Assembly: GCA_027019165.1 (NCBI GenBank)
Contig: JALUXC010000003.1
Coordinates: 1-64,000 of the forward strand
Direction of reading: 5' to 3'
Origin: Pseudophaeobacter sp.
GTDB lineage: Bacteria; Pseudomonadota; Alphaproteobacteria; Rhodobacterales; Rhodobacteraceae
Length of the DNA: 64,000 nt
Shown here: positions 1 to 8,561 of the stretch, piece after piece
Layout: the number at the start of each line of letters is the position of its first letter
Numbering within the stretch: the first letter of the stretch is position 1
Notes under the pieces: model-generated
Told to the model about the DNA's origin: nothing
The model's database searches: none
What the model saw: the letters and a program-made list of their open reading frames with translations, nothing else
Position numbers and translations under genes: made by a program

Positions 1-1
1 C

Positions 2-91
2 GTGAAACTGACAGAGCTCAGCCCCGAGCAAGCCGCCTATATCGGCGTCAGCCCCGAAGGCCCCTTCAAGCCCGAACACTACCGCTACTGA
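2..91 (+). CDS. ahcY: Adenosylhomocysteinase, C-terminal end (partial)
   Basis: Only the last 29 codons and the TGA stop are in the window. The C-terminus ends in PFKPEHYRY, the near-invariant tail of S-adenosylhomocysteine hydrolase, whose final Lys-Tyr residues contact NAD of the neighbouring subunit. The enzyme splits S-adenosylhomocysteine into adenosine and homocysteine in the cytosolic methyl cycle. The catalytic body lies upstream of base 1 and cannot be checked. A strong terminator follows 30 bases after the stop, so this is the end of its transcript. Confidence 0.9.
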   Translation: MKLTELSPEQAAYIGVSPEGPFKPEHYRY

Positions 92-120
92 TCGGCAGAC
101 GTCAGACCAAACAAACAAAA

Positions 121-147
121 GCCCCCGCAAAACAAGCGGGGGCTTTT
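121..147 (+). terminator. Rho-independent terminator after ahcY
   Basis: Perfect 8-bp stem GCCCCCGC / GCGGGGGC around a 7-base loop, preceded by four A and followed by TTTT. It separates ahcY from the molybdopterin oxidoreductase gene. Confidence 0.9.
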
Positions 148-302
148 GCGTTGGGGGATCGCAAAAGAGCCAAGTTACGTTTGGTCGAACGGGCCTAATG
201 CCCGCAAATCCCCCTGCCCAGGCCAGAATCGCCGCGCTAGGCTTGCCCTTGTCCCTTTGGCCATCGGCCAACTGGGGCATGGAGGAGACAGGGGAGGCAG
301 CC

Positions 303-2399
303 ATGAGCGACCAAAAAACACATTTTCGGACCTGCAACATATGCGAAGCCATGTGCGGGCTGATCGTGACACATGATGATACCGACGTCATTTCGATCAA
401 ACCGAACCCGGAGGACCCCCTGTCCCGCGGGCACATTTGCCCCAAGGCCATTGCGCTGCAAGACTTCCGCACCGATCCGGACCGCGTCACCACTCCGCTG
501 AAGAAGATTGATGGCGTATTTGTTCCGATCTCGTGGGATGAGGCTTATGACTACACGGTTGAGCGGCTGACTGCGGTTCAGGACGCCCACGGGAAGGATG
601 CGGTCGGCGTCTATCTTGGCAATCCCAACGCGCATAAGTTCGGGAACCTCTTGACCCTGCCTCGGCTGGTCAAGGCGCTGGGAACGCAGAACCGCTATTC
701 CTCGGCCACGGCAGACCAGATCCCGCACCATGTCGCCTCGATCCACATGCTGGGCCATCCCATGCTGATCCCTATCCCGGATGTCTCGCGCACCGACTTC
801 ATGCTGATCATCGGCGGCAATCCCCTGGTGTCGAACGGGTCGATGATGACCGCCCCCGGTTTTGGCAAGCGCATGGAGGAGATCCACGCGCGTGGAGGGC
901 GCACTGTGGTGGTCGACCCCCGCCGCACCGAAACTGCTGAAAAGGCCAGCGATCATCAGTTTATCCGCCCCGAAACCGATGCTTTCCTTTTGCTGGCGTT
1001 GATCCACGAGGTCTTTGCGGCTGGCCTTGCGCGCCCTGGCGCGCTGGAGCCGGTGATCGAGGGGTTGGATGCGCTGCGGCAGGCGGTAGAGCCTTTTACG
1101 CCAGAACTGGCGGCCGAGCGGACCGGGATCAAAGCAGATAGCATTCGCAGGCTCGCCCATGATTTTGCCACCTCGAAAACGGCTGTCTGCTATGCCCGCA
1201 TGGGCGCCTCGACGCAAAGCTTTGGCTCGATCTGCCAATGGGCCAGCAACGCGCTCAATATCATCACCGGCAACTTTGACAGCCCCGGTGGTGCCATGTT
1301 CACAACGCCTGCGCTGGATTATGTCGGCATGACCAGCCGCAAGGGGCGCGTGCGCAGCTACCCCGAGAAACGCTCCCGTGTGTCAGGTCAGCCGCTGTAT
1401 AACGGAGAGTTCCCGGTCTCGGTCATGGCCGAAGAGATGGAGACACCGGGCGACGGGCAGATCCGCGCCATGATCACGGTTGCGGGCAATCCGGTTCTGA
1501 CCGCGCCAAATGGGCCGCGCATCGGCAAGGCGATGGAGGGGCTCGATTTCATGATGTCGATCGATCTGCACATCAACGACACCACGCGCCATGCCGACCT
1601 GATCCTGCCCGCCACCGTCGCGCTGGAAGAGCACGTCTATGACATGGTGTTCCACAGCTTTGCCGTGCGCAATACCGCCGCTTTTGCGAAGCCGATTTTT
1701 GCGGCTCCGAATGGCAACCCGCAGGAGTGGGAGGTGATCTCAACCCTTGCCGCACGGCTGACCGGCAGTAATAGCATCGGCCCCTCGCCGGTTGAGATGC
1801 TGGCCGCGCTGCTGCCGCAGGGACATCATAGCGAACGTGTGACCATCGATGCCATGCTGAGCGCTGAAACCGGATCCATCGATCTTGGCCCTCTGGTTCC
1901 CAACCTCGCTGACCGGCTAGAGACGGCTGACGGGCTGCTCAACCTGGCGCCAGAGGTCTTTTTGGAGGATCTGGCGCGCCTGCAGGCATTTGCACCTCCC
2001 GTCACAGCGGATTTCCCGATGATGATGATCGGCCGTCGGCAGGTGCGCAGCCACAACAGCTGGACCCAGAACAGCCATCGTCTGGTCAAGGGGCGCAACC
2101 GCTGCACCGTGCAGGTGAACCCCACCGATGCCGCCCGCCTGGGCCTGAGCGACGGGCAGGACAGCCTGGTACAAAGCCGTGTCGGACAGGTGACCTTGCC
2201 GGTCGAGATCACCGACGAGATTGCACCGGGTGTGGTCTCGATCCCGCAGGGCTGGGGGCAGAGCGGTGCGCATCTTTCGGTCGCGACCATGGTCCAGACC
2301 ATATCGATCAACGATCTGACAGACGATCTGCGCATTGATCCTGTCAGCGGCAATGCTGCATTCAATGGCGTTCCGGTGTCTCTGCAACCCGTGGCGTAG
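303..2399 (+). CDS. Molybdopterin-dependent oxidoreductase (DMSO reductase superfamily)
   Basis: The 698-aa product is a single-chain molybdopterin oxidoreductase. A cysteine motif near residue 10 (CNICEAMC, with GHICPK further on) should bind one [4Fe-4S] cluster. The central Mo-bis-MGD domain follows, and a C-terminal dinucleotide-binding domain starts near residue 575. No Tat signal is visible, which suggests a cytoplasmic enzyme. I start at the ATG at 303 because GGAGG lies 5-6 bases upstream; an in-frame ATG at 198 would add 35 residues of atypical sequence. It stands alone, without an electron-transfer subunit or a MobA/FdhD-type partner beside it, so the substrate cannot be named. It resembles the family annotated as formate dehydrogenase-like or acetylene hydratase-like. 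Confidence 0.85.
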   Translation: MSDQKTHFRTCNICEAMCGLIVTHDDTDVISIKPNPEDPLSRGHICPKAIALQDFRTDPDRVTTPLKKIDGVFVPISWDEAYDYTVERLTAVQDAHGKDAVGVYLGNPNAHKFGNLLTLPRLVKALGTQNRYSSATADQIPHHVASIHMLGHPMLIPIPDVSRTDFMLIIGGNPLVSNGSMMTAPGFGKRMEEIHARGGRTVVVDPRRTETAEKASDHQFIRPETDAFLLLALIHEVFAAGLARPGALEPVIEGLDALRQAVEPFTPELAAERTGIKADSIRRLAHDFATSKTAVCYARMGASTQSFGSICQWASNALNIITGNFDSPGGAMFTTPALDYVGMTSRKGRVRSYPEKRSRVSGQPLYNGEFPVSVMAEEMETPGDGQIRAMITVAGNPVLTAPNGPRIGKAMEGLDFMMSIDLHINDTTRHADLILPATVALEEHVYDMVFHSFAVRNTAAFAKPIFAAPNGNPQEWEVISTLAARLTGSNSIGPSPVEMLAALLPQGHHSERVTIDAMLSAETGSIDLGPLVPNLADRLETADGLLNLAPEVFLEDLARLQAFAPPVTADFPMMMIGRRQVRSHNSWTQNSHRLVKGRNRCTVQVNPTDAARLGLSDGQDSLVQSRVGQVTLPVEITDEIAPGVVSIPQGWGQSGAHLSVATMVQTISINDLTDDLRIDPVSGNAAFNGVPVSLQPVA

Positions 2400-2435
2400 G
2401 CAGGCTAAGCTCCTGTGAAAGGGACAAAAATGATT

Positions 2436-2463
2436 CCGGTCGGCCCGTGTTTTGGCTGACCGG
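2436..2463 (+). terminator. Hairpin after the molybdopterin oxidoreductase
   Basis: 10-bp stem CCGGTCGGCC / GGCTGACCGG (one G-T pair), loop of 8, then a T-rich stretch (ACATCTTTCTTTG). It is a likely intrinsic terminator. The rest of 2400-2698 is AT-richer than its surroundings and shows no gene. Confidence 0.6.
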
Positions 2464-2698
2464 ACATCTTTCTTTGCTCTGCAATTCCAGCGGCAGGAAT
2501 TGGCGCAAAAGTATAGGCTGTTATCATTTTGAAGAGCCAATATCGTCTTTGGTGTCCGCGCCTCTCAAAAAGTGCTTCACCATTGAACTATTGCGACCAG
2601 GCGCGTGAATTGACTCAAAACCCTTAAAATTCGATTTTCGCTTCAACGAAATTTAGCCGGTCTTTTCGTCGGCTTTGGGAAAAGAATGGGACAAATCG

Positions 2699-3106
2699 AT
2701 GCGAAAGAACCTCGTGGCCAAAAAAGTAAAAGCCCCCCGGAAAGTCAAATTCCTCGCAGAGATCGATCAGCACATCTCTTGGGCTGATCTGGCACAATTC
2801 GCTGAACCCTGTCTTGAGGGCACCACAGGGGGAGCCATCAGAAAATCGTCACTTGAGGCGCTGGTTCGCATTGCGGTCCTCGACCGGTGCTTTGGTGTGA
2901 CGCGTCAAGAGCTGGAAGAAATGGAGGCAGCAAACACCGACGAGGCGCTGTCTTCGGCTTCGCGCTCTGCGCCCAGTCAGACAGAGGTCGAGAGTTTTTT
3001 CCAGATCATAGCACGCTGCAAATCACGGGGGGACGTCCTGCAAGAACTGGACCGCCAGCTGGCGCGCGTTGGAATCAGCCGGGGTCGGACACTCAGCATC
3101 GTGTAA
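2699..3106 (+). pseudogene. IS5-type transposase N-terminal region only (relic or stand-alone protein)
   Basis: 135 aa. After a basic start (KKVKAPRKVK) the pattern follows the N-terminal half of IS5-family transposases: KFLAEIDQHISWADL matches the typical KFLEEMDKLIPWQAL region, SLEALVRIAVLDRCFGV matches the LE.MLR.H.LQ..YGL segment, and the last part matches the region that leads to T-IVDAT. The frame stops after TLSIV, exactly where the first catalytic Asp would follow, so the DDE core is absent. A second ORF start (TTG) lies at 2675. In another frame, KADPSSEQKRNFF shortly downstream loosely recalls the KARDPEMHQTKKGNQWYF block, which would favour a frameshifted relic. A domesticated DNA-binding fragment cannot be excluded. 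Confidence 0.55.
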
Positions 3107-3351
3107 CGCGCCCCTCCGAAAAAGCTGACCCTTCATCAGAACAGAAACGAAACTTCTTTTGACAAACTGTATCATGGGTTTGGCCTGCTGTTGAGGGTGC
3201 ACGGCACCCGGTGGGCCAAAGGATTTACGCCATAACACCGCTATACATTCCTGCTGCAATAGCCTATACCCAGTCAATTGTTGGCTCTGGCCCCGCATGT
3301 CGCGCCGCCAAGAAGCCATGCTCGCTCCTATAGAAAAAAGCAGACCCTCCT

Positions 3352-5373
3352 TTGAAACAGACACTTGCTATGGCGCTGGAGCGCCGTGGATATGAAACAC
3401 TTACTCCTGTTCAGGAGGCTGTGACCGATCCCTCCCTCGGTAGCGCGGATCTTTTGGTCTCAGCGCAGACCGGATCAGGCAAAACCGTCGGATTTGGCCT
3501 TGCGATTGCTGGCGCCATTCTTGGCGAGGAAGACCGATTTGGTCCCGCCGCACTGCCGCTTGCCTTGATCATTGCGCCCACCCGCGAGTTGGCCTTGCAG
3601 GTGAAACGCGAACTTGGCTGGCTTTACGGCGAGGCGGGCGCGCAGGTTGCGTCCTGTGTTGGCGGCATGGACATGCGGGATGAACGGCGCGCCCTGGAAC
3701 GCGGCGCCCATATCGTTGTCGCAACGCCCGGCCGGTTGCGCGATCATATCATGCGCGGGTCTATCGACCTGTCCGATCTGCGTGCCGTGGTGCTGGACGA
3801 AGCTGATGAGATGCTGGACCTCGGCTTTCGCGAAGATCTGGAATTCATCCTGGGCGAATCCCCCGAAGAGCGGCAGACGCTGCTGTTCTCGGCCACCGTT
3901 CCGCGCGCCATTGCCGAGCTTGCCAAAAGCTATCAGCGCGATGCGATACGGATTTCGACCGTCGCCGAGAAATCTCAGCACAGCGACATCGAATACCGCG
4001 CCATGGCCGTGGCGCCGCGCGATGACGAGAACGCCATCATCAACGTCCTGCGTTATTACGAGGCGCCCAACGCCATCGTCTTCTGCAACACCCGGGCCAT
4101 GGTGAACCGGCTGGTCACCCGCCTGTCGAACCGGGGGTTCTCGGTTGTGGCCCTGTCAGGTGAACTGTCCCAGGCTGAACGTAGCCATGCGCTGCAGGCC
4201 ATGCGCGACGGGCGCGCCCGTGTCTGTGTTGCCACCGATGTGGCCGCGCGCGGCATTGACCTGCCGAACCTCGATCTGGTGGTTCACGCTGAACTGCCTT
4301 CGAGCCATGAAACCCTTCTGCATCGCTCGGGTCGGACAGGCCGCGCCGGTCGTAAGGGCGTCAGCGCTCTTGTCGTCCCTCCGAAGGCACGCAAAAAGGC
4401 CGAACGCCTGCTGAAAATGGCCAAGCTTCAGGTCAATTGGGGCAATGCCCCCTCTGCTGAAGAGGTCACAGAACGCGACGGTGCTCGCATGCTGGAAGAT
4501 CCGGTCTGGCAAGAGGCAATCACTGACAATGAACAGCCCATGGTCGCCCAACTGACCGAGACGTTTTCGGCGGACCAGCTGGCTGCTGCCTATCTGCGGC
4601 TCTGGCGTGCTGGGCGCTCTGCCCCTGAAGAGCTGTCGGAGGCGAATGCCAAACCGGAGCCTCGGGCGCCCTTTGGCCCGAGCGTCTGGTTCTCCATCGC
4701 CACGGGCCGCAATGATGGCGCCGATCCGCGCCGCCTGTTGCCCATGCTGTGCCGCGCCGGGGACATCACCAAATCTGACATCGGCGCCATTCGAATCCAA
4801 CAGGACGAAACCTTTGCCGAGATCCGGGAAAGCAGTCTTCAGGGTTTTCTAGCCGCGCTTGGCACCGAGATGGTTCTGGATGACGGCAGCAAGCTGACCC
4901 GCCTTGAGAAGGCCCCCGACCTGCCCGCCGGGCGTCCCTCGGGGCCGCGCAAGTTCGACGGCCCAAGATCCGGCAAGCCGGGACCAAAACGCCCGCACCG
5001 TGGCAAAAGCACCTTTGAAAAACCCGAAGGCGAAAGCAAACCTCGCCCGCCGCGCGAAAGCAAACCCCGCCAGGACGCCCGCCCGCACCGCCATAAGCCC
5101 GAAGCCGAAGCGCCGCGTGAGCCCAATGCCATTGTGAAACCGCGTGGAAAATCTGCTTCAAAGCCGACGAGCAAACCGGGAGCAGGCGACACCAGCAAGA
5201 GCCTGCGCGGCAAGGACGGCGGCAAACCACGGTCAGGACCCGGCCGTCCCAAAGGCCCGCCTCCACCGAAGGGCAAGCCGAACAGCAAGAAGAACAAGGC
5301 AAGGGCTGCAGCAGCCAAGGCCGGAAAAGGCGCGCAAGGCGGTTTCTCAAAACCAAAGCGTCCAAAGGCCTGA
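3352..5373 (+). CDS. DEAD-box ATP-dependent RNA helicase with DbpA-type RNA-binding domain
   Basis: 673 aa. The helicase core has all expected motifs: LTPVQEAV (Q motif), AQTGSGKT (Walker A), PTRELA, DEAD, SAT, ARGIDLP and HRSGRTGRAGR. Residues about 440-510 look like a DbpA RNA-binding domain, and residues 520-673 form a Lys/Arg/Pro/Gly-rich tail that probably binds RNA without fixed structure. It should unwind RNA duplexes in ribosome assembly or cold adaptation, as DeaD/CsdA and DbpA do. An in-frame stop at 3331 limits the start to TTG 3352 or ATG 3370. I keep TTG because the family usually has a few residues before ALE-RGY, but no clear ribosome-binding site is visible. The 245-base leader (3107-3351) has no other gene. 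Confidence 0.9.
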   Translation: MKQTLAMALERRGYETLTPVQEAVTDPSLGSADLLVSAQTGSGKTVGFGLAIAGAILGEEDRFGPAALPLALIIAPTRELALQVKRELGWLYGEAGAQVASCVGGMDMRDERRALERGAHIVVATPGRLRDHIMRGSIDLSDLRAVVLDEADEMLDLGFREDLEFILGESPEERQTLLFSATVPRAIAELAKSYQRDAIRISTVAEKSQHSDIEYRAMAVAPRDDENAIINVLRYYEAPNAIVFCNTRAMVNRLVTRLSNRGFSVVALSGELSQAERSHALQAMRDGRARVCVATDVAARGIDLPNLDLVVHAELPSSHETLLHRSGRTGRAGRKGVSALVVPPKARKKAERLLKMAKLQVNWGNAPSAEEVTERDGARMLEDPVWQEAITDNEQPMVAQLTETFSADQLAAAYLRLWRAGRSAPEELSEANAKPEPRAPFGPSVWFSIATGRNDGADPRRLLPMLCRAGDITKSDIGAIRIQQDETFAEIRESSLQGFLAALGTEMVLDDGSKLTRLEKAPDLPAGRPSGPRKFDGPRSGKPGPKRPHRGKSTFEKPEGESKPRPPRESKPRQDARPHRHKPEAEAPREPNAIVKPRGKSASKPTSKPGAGDTSKSLRGKDGGKPRSGPGRPKGPPPPKGKPNSKKNKARAAAAKAGKGAQGGFSKPKRPKA

Positions 5374-5410
5374 AGACAGCACGGGGTAGAGACGCGTCTC
5401 TGCCCCGTCG

Positions 5411-5968
5411 TTATCGATCAGTTGGAACCGCCATTGACCGCAAGGCGCGGAACGCGAACATCATGATCAGGCACAGGAAAAACAGGCCAAAGAAATCACC
5501 TATCAGATAGGCGATGTAGTTCTGAGGCGAGTTTCCGTAGGCAAGGTTGCTGAGGACGGAAGACACAACCGAGATCACAAGGCCGACGATCATGATGCTG
5601 GCCCACCGGGGCCTGCGGCCGACCTTGGGGAAAAGATCCCAGCCAATCCTCTTGGAAAGATAGAACACCGCTGCCGGAACAAGGACAGCGGCCAGAACCG
5701 CTATCATCCTGTGGGGCGCAAAAACGCCCCAACCGGCAAAATAGGCAAACACGGCCAGAACGCCGGGCAACAGCGCAATGCTGGACCGCCATCCCAGCAG
5801 CCAGGCCGATAGGACCTTGACCCCATGGGGAAGGAACAGAAGGCTGGCTCTATTTTCCAGACCGGGAAACAGGCTTTGTTGGACGGGCATGACGACGGCA
5901 AAGGCTATGAAACTGGCCGCCAGATAGAATAGCGAAACCGCCGTCGCCTCTACCGCCAGTTTTTTCAA
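5411..5968 (-). CDS. Integral membrane protein with about five TM segments (MASE1-like pattern)
   Basis: 185 aa, almost wholly hydrophobic, with about five transmembrane helices. The segment FLPHGVKVLSAWLLGWRSS recalls the 'FPAGI-like' loop of MASE1 sensor domains, but no output domain follows. It starts 37 bases after the stop of the winged-helix gene on the same strand, so the two probably form one operon. The function is unknown; a small membrane sensor or scaffold linked to the regulator is possible. Confidence 0.6.
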   Translation of the reverse strand: MKKLAVEATAVSLFYLAASFIAFAVVMPVQQSLFPGLENRASLLFLPHGVKVLSAWLLGWRSSIALLPGVLAVFAYFAGWGVFAPHRMIAVLAAVLVPAAVFYLSKRIGWDLFPKVGRRPRWASIMIVGLVISVVSSVLSNLAYGNSPQNYIAYLIGDFFGLFFLCLIMMFAFRALRSMAVPTDR

Positions 5969-6005
5969 AACCTGCTCCCGCCATAATCCGCGTCAATTCC
6001 CCAGA

Positions 6006-6296
6006 CTATTTTGGCGCTTTGACGAGGTATCTGCCGCGGCTCGCACTGCCGCTTTGTTCCAGATAGCCTTTACCCACGAGAGATTTCAATGCTCGAAAGA
6101 ACGTCGGCCTCGACATGCTCGCAACGATTGCATGTTCGCGGATCCGATTGGTTCGCACGCTGTCCGAAGCATTGGTGCAATCGCTTGCAGCGTAATACAC
6201 GTCCCGTTCGACCGTGGATAATTCCTGAAGCCCCATGGCATGTTCCATGTCCAGCATCAGTTTGCGCAACTCGGTAAGTTTGGAAATGTCAGACAT
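6006..6296 (-). CDS. Small winged-helix (MarR/GntR-like) DNA-binding protein
   Basis: 96 aa. The C-terminal half (RIREHAIVASMSRPTFFRALKSL followed by KGYLEQSGSASRGRYLV) has the recognition-helix and beta-wing pattern of a winged helix-turn-helix. ATG 6296 is preferred because AGGACA stands 5 bases upstream; a start at 6320 would add 8 residues. The first gene of a two-gene unit with the membrane protein. Its own start region holds ATATACGACTATAG, similar to the palindrome at 6393-6410, so autoregulation and control of the divergent small-RNA promoter are plausible but inferred. Confidence 0.65.
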   Translation of the reverse strand: MSDISKLTELRKLMLDMEHAMGLQELSTVERDVYYAASDCTNASDSVRTNRIREHAIVASMSRPTFFRALKSLVGKGYLEQSGSASRGRYLVKAPK

Positions 6297-6379
6297 AGTG
6301 TCCTGTTCAATTAGTACCATATACGACTATAGATAATAGACTAAAGTTTTCGTCATGTGAAACGCGATTTGGTATCACG

Positions 6380-6407
6380 TTGACACATTTTTCCTATACG
6401 ATAGTAT
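6380..6407 (+). promoter_or_regulatory. Sigma-70-type promoter of candidate small RNA
   Basis: A perfect TTGACA (6380-6385) is followed after 16 bases by TAGTAT (6402-6407), four of six matches to the -10 consensus. The -10 lies inside the palindrome at 6393-6410, so a protein bound there would block RNA polymerase. Confidence 0.5.
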
Positions 6408-6410
6408 AGG
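6393..6410. promoter_or_regulatory. Palindromic operator candidate CCTATAC-N4-GTATAGG
   Basis: Perfect 7-bp inverted repeat around GATA, overlapping the -10 of the plus-strand promoter and about 100 bases upstream of the divergent winged-helix gene. A related, imperfect site (ATATACGACTATAG) covers 6320-6333 next to that gene's start. Confidence 0.5.
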
Positions 6411-6413
6411 TTC

Positions 6414-6564
6414 CGTTCGGTAGCTTCAAAAAACCGTGAGTGGTGGCCGCCGCACAAACAATTTCAGCATCCAAGCATTTTCTGGCGCGGTTCCACTAGG
6501 TGCCGCGCCCTTGGCATGTTGACCTTGGGTGAATGTCGTATCCTGCGCTTAAGCGCGGGTTTTT
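6414..6564 (+). ncRNA. Candidate intergenic small RNA of about 150 nt
   Basis: The stretch between the TTGACA/TAGTAT promoter and the intrinsic terminator at 6542-6564 would give a transcript of about 150 nt. It holds no reading frame with a convincing ribosome-binding site. The transcription start is inferred as about 7 bases after the -10. 6565-6738, between the terminator and the tRNA, shows nothing recognisable. Confidence 0.45.
6542..6564 (+). terminator. Rho-independent terminator of candidate small RNA
   Basis: 7-bp stem CCTGCGC / GCGCGGG (one T-G pair) with a TTAA tetraloop, followed at once by five T and then GATTTT. Confidence 0.7.
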
Positions 6565-6738
6565 GATTTTGCCTTGCACGGCCACGCGCGACGGTCTACA
6601 TCCTCATCCGCGTCACCTTGGATGCGCTATTTCTGGATGTATGACCCACTTCGTGGGGCAAATTCGGACCTCTGGCGACAAGATACCAAGGAGCGTGAAC
6701 GTCCTTTGACCAGACACCAGAGCCGGTCAAAGCAGGTT

Positions 6739-6814
6739 GCCGCTGTAGCTCAGATGGTAGAGCACGTCATTCGTAATGATGGGGTCGGGGGTTCGAGTCC
6801 CTTCAGCGGCACCA
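6739..6814 (+). tRNA. tRNA-Thr (anticodon CGU)
   Basis: Full cloverleaf: acceptor stem GCCGCTG / CAGCGGC, D arm with AGATGGTAGA, anticodon stem CGTCA / TGATG with loop TTCGTAA, T loop TTCGAGT, discriminator A and an encoded CCA. The anticodon CGT reads ACG. Confidence 0.95.
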
Positions 6815-6995
6815 GGGCCTCCAGAATGGCTTATGGATATCCGGAAATTTCGTTACTCGGCATCCGCCAGCGCTCTCATCGGGATAACTCGGCATTGTGC
6901 AGCCTGCAGAGATCGTTTTTGTCACAGCAACGACATACGACTGAGGAACAAGCATCCAAGGCACACTGAATGGGTTCTCTGAAGGCGGCACCGAA

Positions 6996-8036
6996 ATGGA
7001 AGGCGGGATTGAAGTTTTTGACCTTGGAAAAGAGTATGAGGGAACGGCCGCCGTTGATGGCGTGTCCTTCCAGGTCGCGCCGCAAGAGTTGTTTGTGATC
7101 GTTGGGGAGTCCGGTTGTGGCAAAAGCACCCTGCTGCGCCTGATCGCTGGCCTCGACTCCCCGGACAGGGGCAAGATCCGGCTGCATGGAAAAACTGTCG
7201 CGGCAGAGGGCGTGACGGTTTCGCCCGAGGCGCGCGCAACCGGTTTTGTTTTTCAGTCCTACGCGCTTTGGCCGCATATGACCGTGCTGGACAATGTCGC
7301 CTTTCCATTGGAAGCGAAAGGCATCCCTCGCAAGACCGCCATGGCGGCGGCAGAGCCGCACCTTGAAACCGTGTCGCTGAAACACCTGGCAAAGCGCAAG
7401 CCAGATGCGCTTTCAGGTGGTCAGCGGCAACGGGTCGCTTTGGCACGGTGCCTTGCTGGCGGGGCAAAGACCATTCTTATGGACGAGCCGCTTGCCAATC
7501 TCGACCCCCATCTGCGCGCCACGATGGAACGGGAATTGCTGGCGTTTCACAGGTCTTCCGGGGCGACGACGATCTACATTACCCATGACCAGCGCGAGGC
7601 CATGGCGCTGGCTGACCGGATGGCGGTGATGCGCAACGGACGGTTCCTGCAGGTCGGCACGCCGCAAGACGTCTATGACCGCCCGTTATCGCGTGAGGTG
7701 GCCGAGTTCATCGGTCAAGGTGCAGTGGTGCCGGTGCACTATGCCGACGGCATGGCCGATTTGGATGGCGTCGCCTTCCCCGCCGAAGCCGTTGCAGGAC
7801 AGACGCCCGGTGCAGCGCTGGCGATCCTGCGTCCCGAGGCGATCGAGATCCTTCCCGATGGGGACGAGCAGGGTATTGCCGGAACAGTTCGGGGGATCTT
7901 TTATCGTGGTGGCGCGTGGGAAGCAGAACTGGAGCTTGCCGGTGGGGCGGTTCTGTCTCTGTCGCACGGCGCACGGCTTGAGCCGGGGCAGTCGCTTCAC
8001 GTCCGGGTCAGGCGGGCCTGGATCCTGCCGGAGTAG
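6996..8036 (+). CDS. ABC importer ATP-binding protein (Fe3+/small-molecule type, FbpC-like)
   Basis: 346 aa. It has Walker A GESGCGKST near residue 37, signature LSGGQRQRV near 138, Walker B ILMDEPLANLD near 160, the switch His in THDQREAMALADR, and a C-terminal TOBE-like regulatory region. This is the standard layout of FbpC/PotA-type ATPases that energise uptake with one periplasmic binding protein and a fused permease. The matching permease and binding protein are encoded on the opposite strand just beyond the next gene, so the system is complete but split into two convergent transcripts. Substrate is not certain: ferric iron, 2-aminoethylphosphonate and polyamine systems share this architecture. 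Confidence 0.85.
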   Translation: MEGGIEVFDLGKEYEGTAAVDGVSFQVAPQELFVIVGESGCGKSTLLRLIAGLDSPDRGKIRLHGKTVAAEGVTVSPEARATGFVFQSYALWPHMTVLDNVAFPLEAKGIPRKTAMAAAEPHLETVSLKHLAKRKPDALSGGQRQRVALARCLAGGAKTILMDEPLANLDPHLRATMERELLAFHRSSGATTIYITHDQREAMALADRMAVMRNGRFLQVGTPQDVYDRPLSREVAEFIGQGAVVPVHYADGMADLDGVAFPAEAVAGQTPGAALAILRPEAIEILPDGDEQGIAGTVRGIFYRGGAWEAELELAGGAVLSLSHGARLEPGQSLHVRVRRAWILPE

Positions 8037-8039
8037 GCA

Positions 8040-8558
8040 ATGCGACGGCCTCAGGACTATTTCCCGTCCACTTCGAACCGCTTGGTCCATATCTTAAAGG
8101 TCATGCAGATCGCGCGGGCCCTGGAGGCGCGCCGGTCCTTTGGGGGGCGGCTTGTCACGGCGGCGGCCTATCACGATATCGGCTATGCCGAAGCGCTAGC
8201 CGTGACCGGGTATCACCCGATTGATGGCGCCCTGGTGGCGCGTCACGACGGCCTCGATGCAGAGATCGTCGATGCGGTTCTGCATCATTCGGGTGCGCGG
8301 ACCCTGGCGCAGCGCAGCCGACCGGACCTGATGCCGCATTACGGGCCCGATTGCCGGATGATGTGCACCGCTCTCAGCCGCGCCCTGACCTTTTGCGACA
8401 CCCATTCCGGGCCGCAGGGCGAGCACTTTACCCTGACCGAGCGGATCGCGGAGATCCGCACCAGGCACGCCTCCAATACCGCTTTGTTGGCAGCGCTCGA
8501 GGAAAGCCAACCGGAGTTTCAGGCCATCGAGGCCGAATTCCTGCCGCTTATGTCTTGA
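8040..8558 (+). CDS. HD-domain protein (probable metal-dependent phosphohydrolase or oxygenase)
   Basis: 172 aa. It shows His17, His45-Asp46 (YHDIGY), His59 (YHPIDG), His82/83 (LHHSG) and Asp120. That is the H...HD...H...H...D set of HD proteins that bind two metal ions, a group with both phosphohydrolases and mixed-valent diiron oxygenases such as PhnZ. It begins 3 bases after the ABC ATPase stop and must be co-transcribed with it, which suggests that it handles the imported compound or a product of it. Only three bases separate its stop from that of the convergent permease gene. The reaction is unknown. Confidence 0.7.
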   Translation: MRRPQDYFPSTSNRLVHILKVMQIARALEARRSFGGRLVTAAAYHDIGYAEALAVTGYHPIDGALVARHDGLDAEIVDAVLHHSGARTLAQRSRPDLMPHYGPDCRMMCTALSRALTFCDTHSGPQGEHFTLTERIAEIRTRHASNTALLAALEESQPEFQAIEAEFLPLMS

Positions 8559-8561
8559 AAG

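Noticed and set aside
237-1238. A 333-codon open frame antisense to the molybdopterin oxidoreductase
   Set aside because: The opposite strand has clear cysteine and Mo-cofactor motifs and a ribosome-binding site; this frame has none.
2887-3162. A second frame over the end of the IS5 relic as a separate gene
   Set aside because: It fits better as a frameshifted continuation of the relic or a shadow; only the short segment KADPSSEQKRNFF is suggestive.
6739-6814. tRNA-Thr as an integration site for a genomic island
   Set aside because: No integrase gene and no repeat of the tRNA 3' end were found nearby; the flanks look like normal chromosome.
6574-6969. An open frame that runs through the tRNA-Thr gene
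   Set aside because: It reads through a complete tRNA cloverleaf and has no ribosome-binding site.
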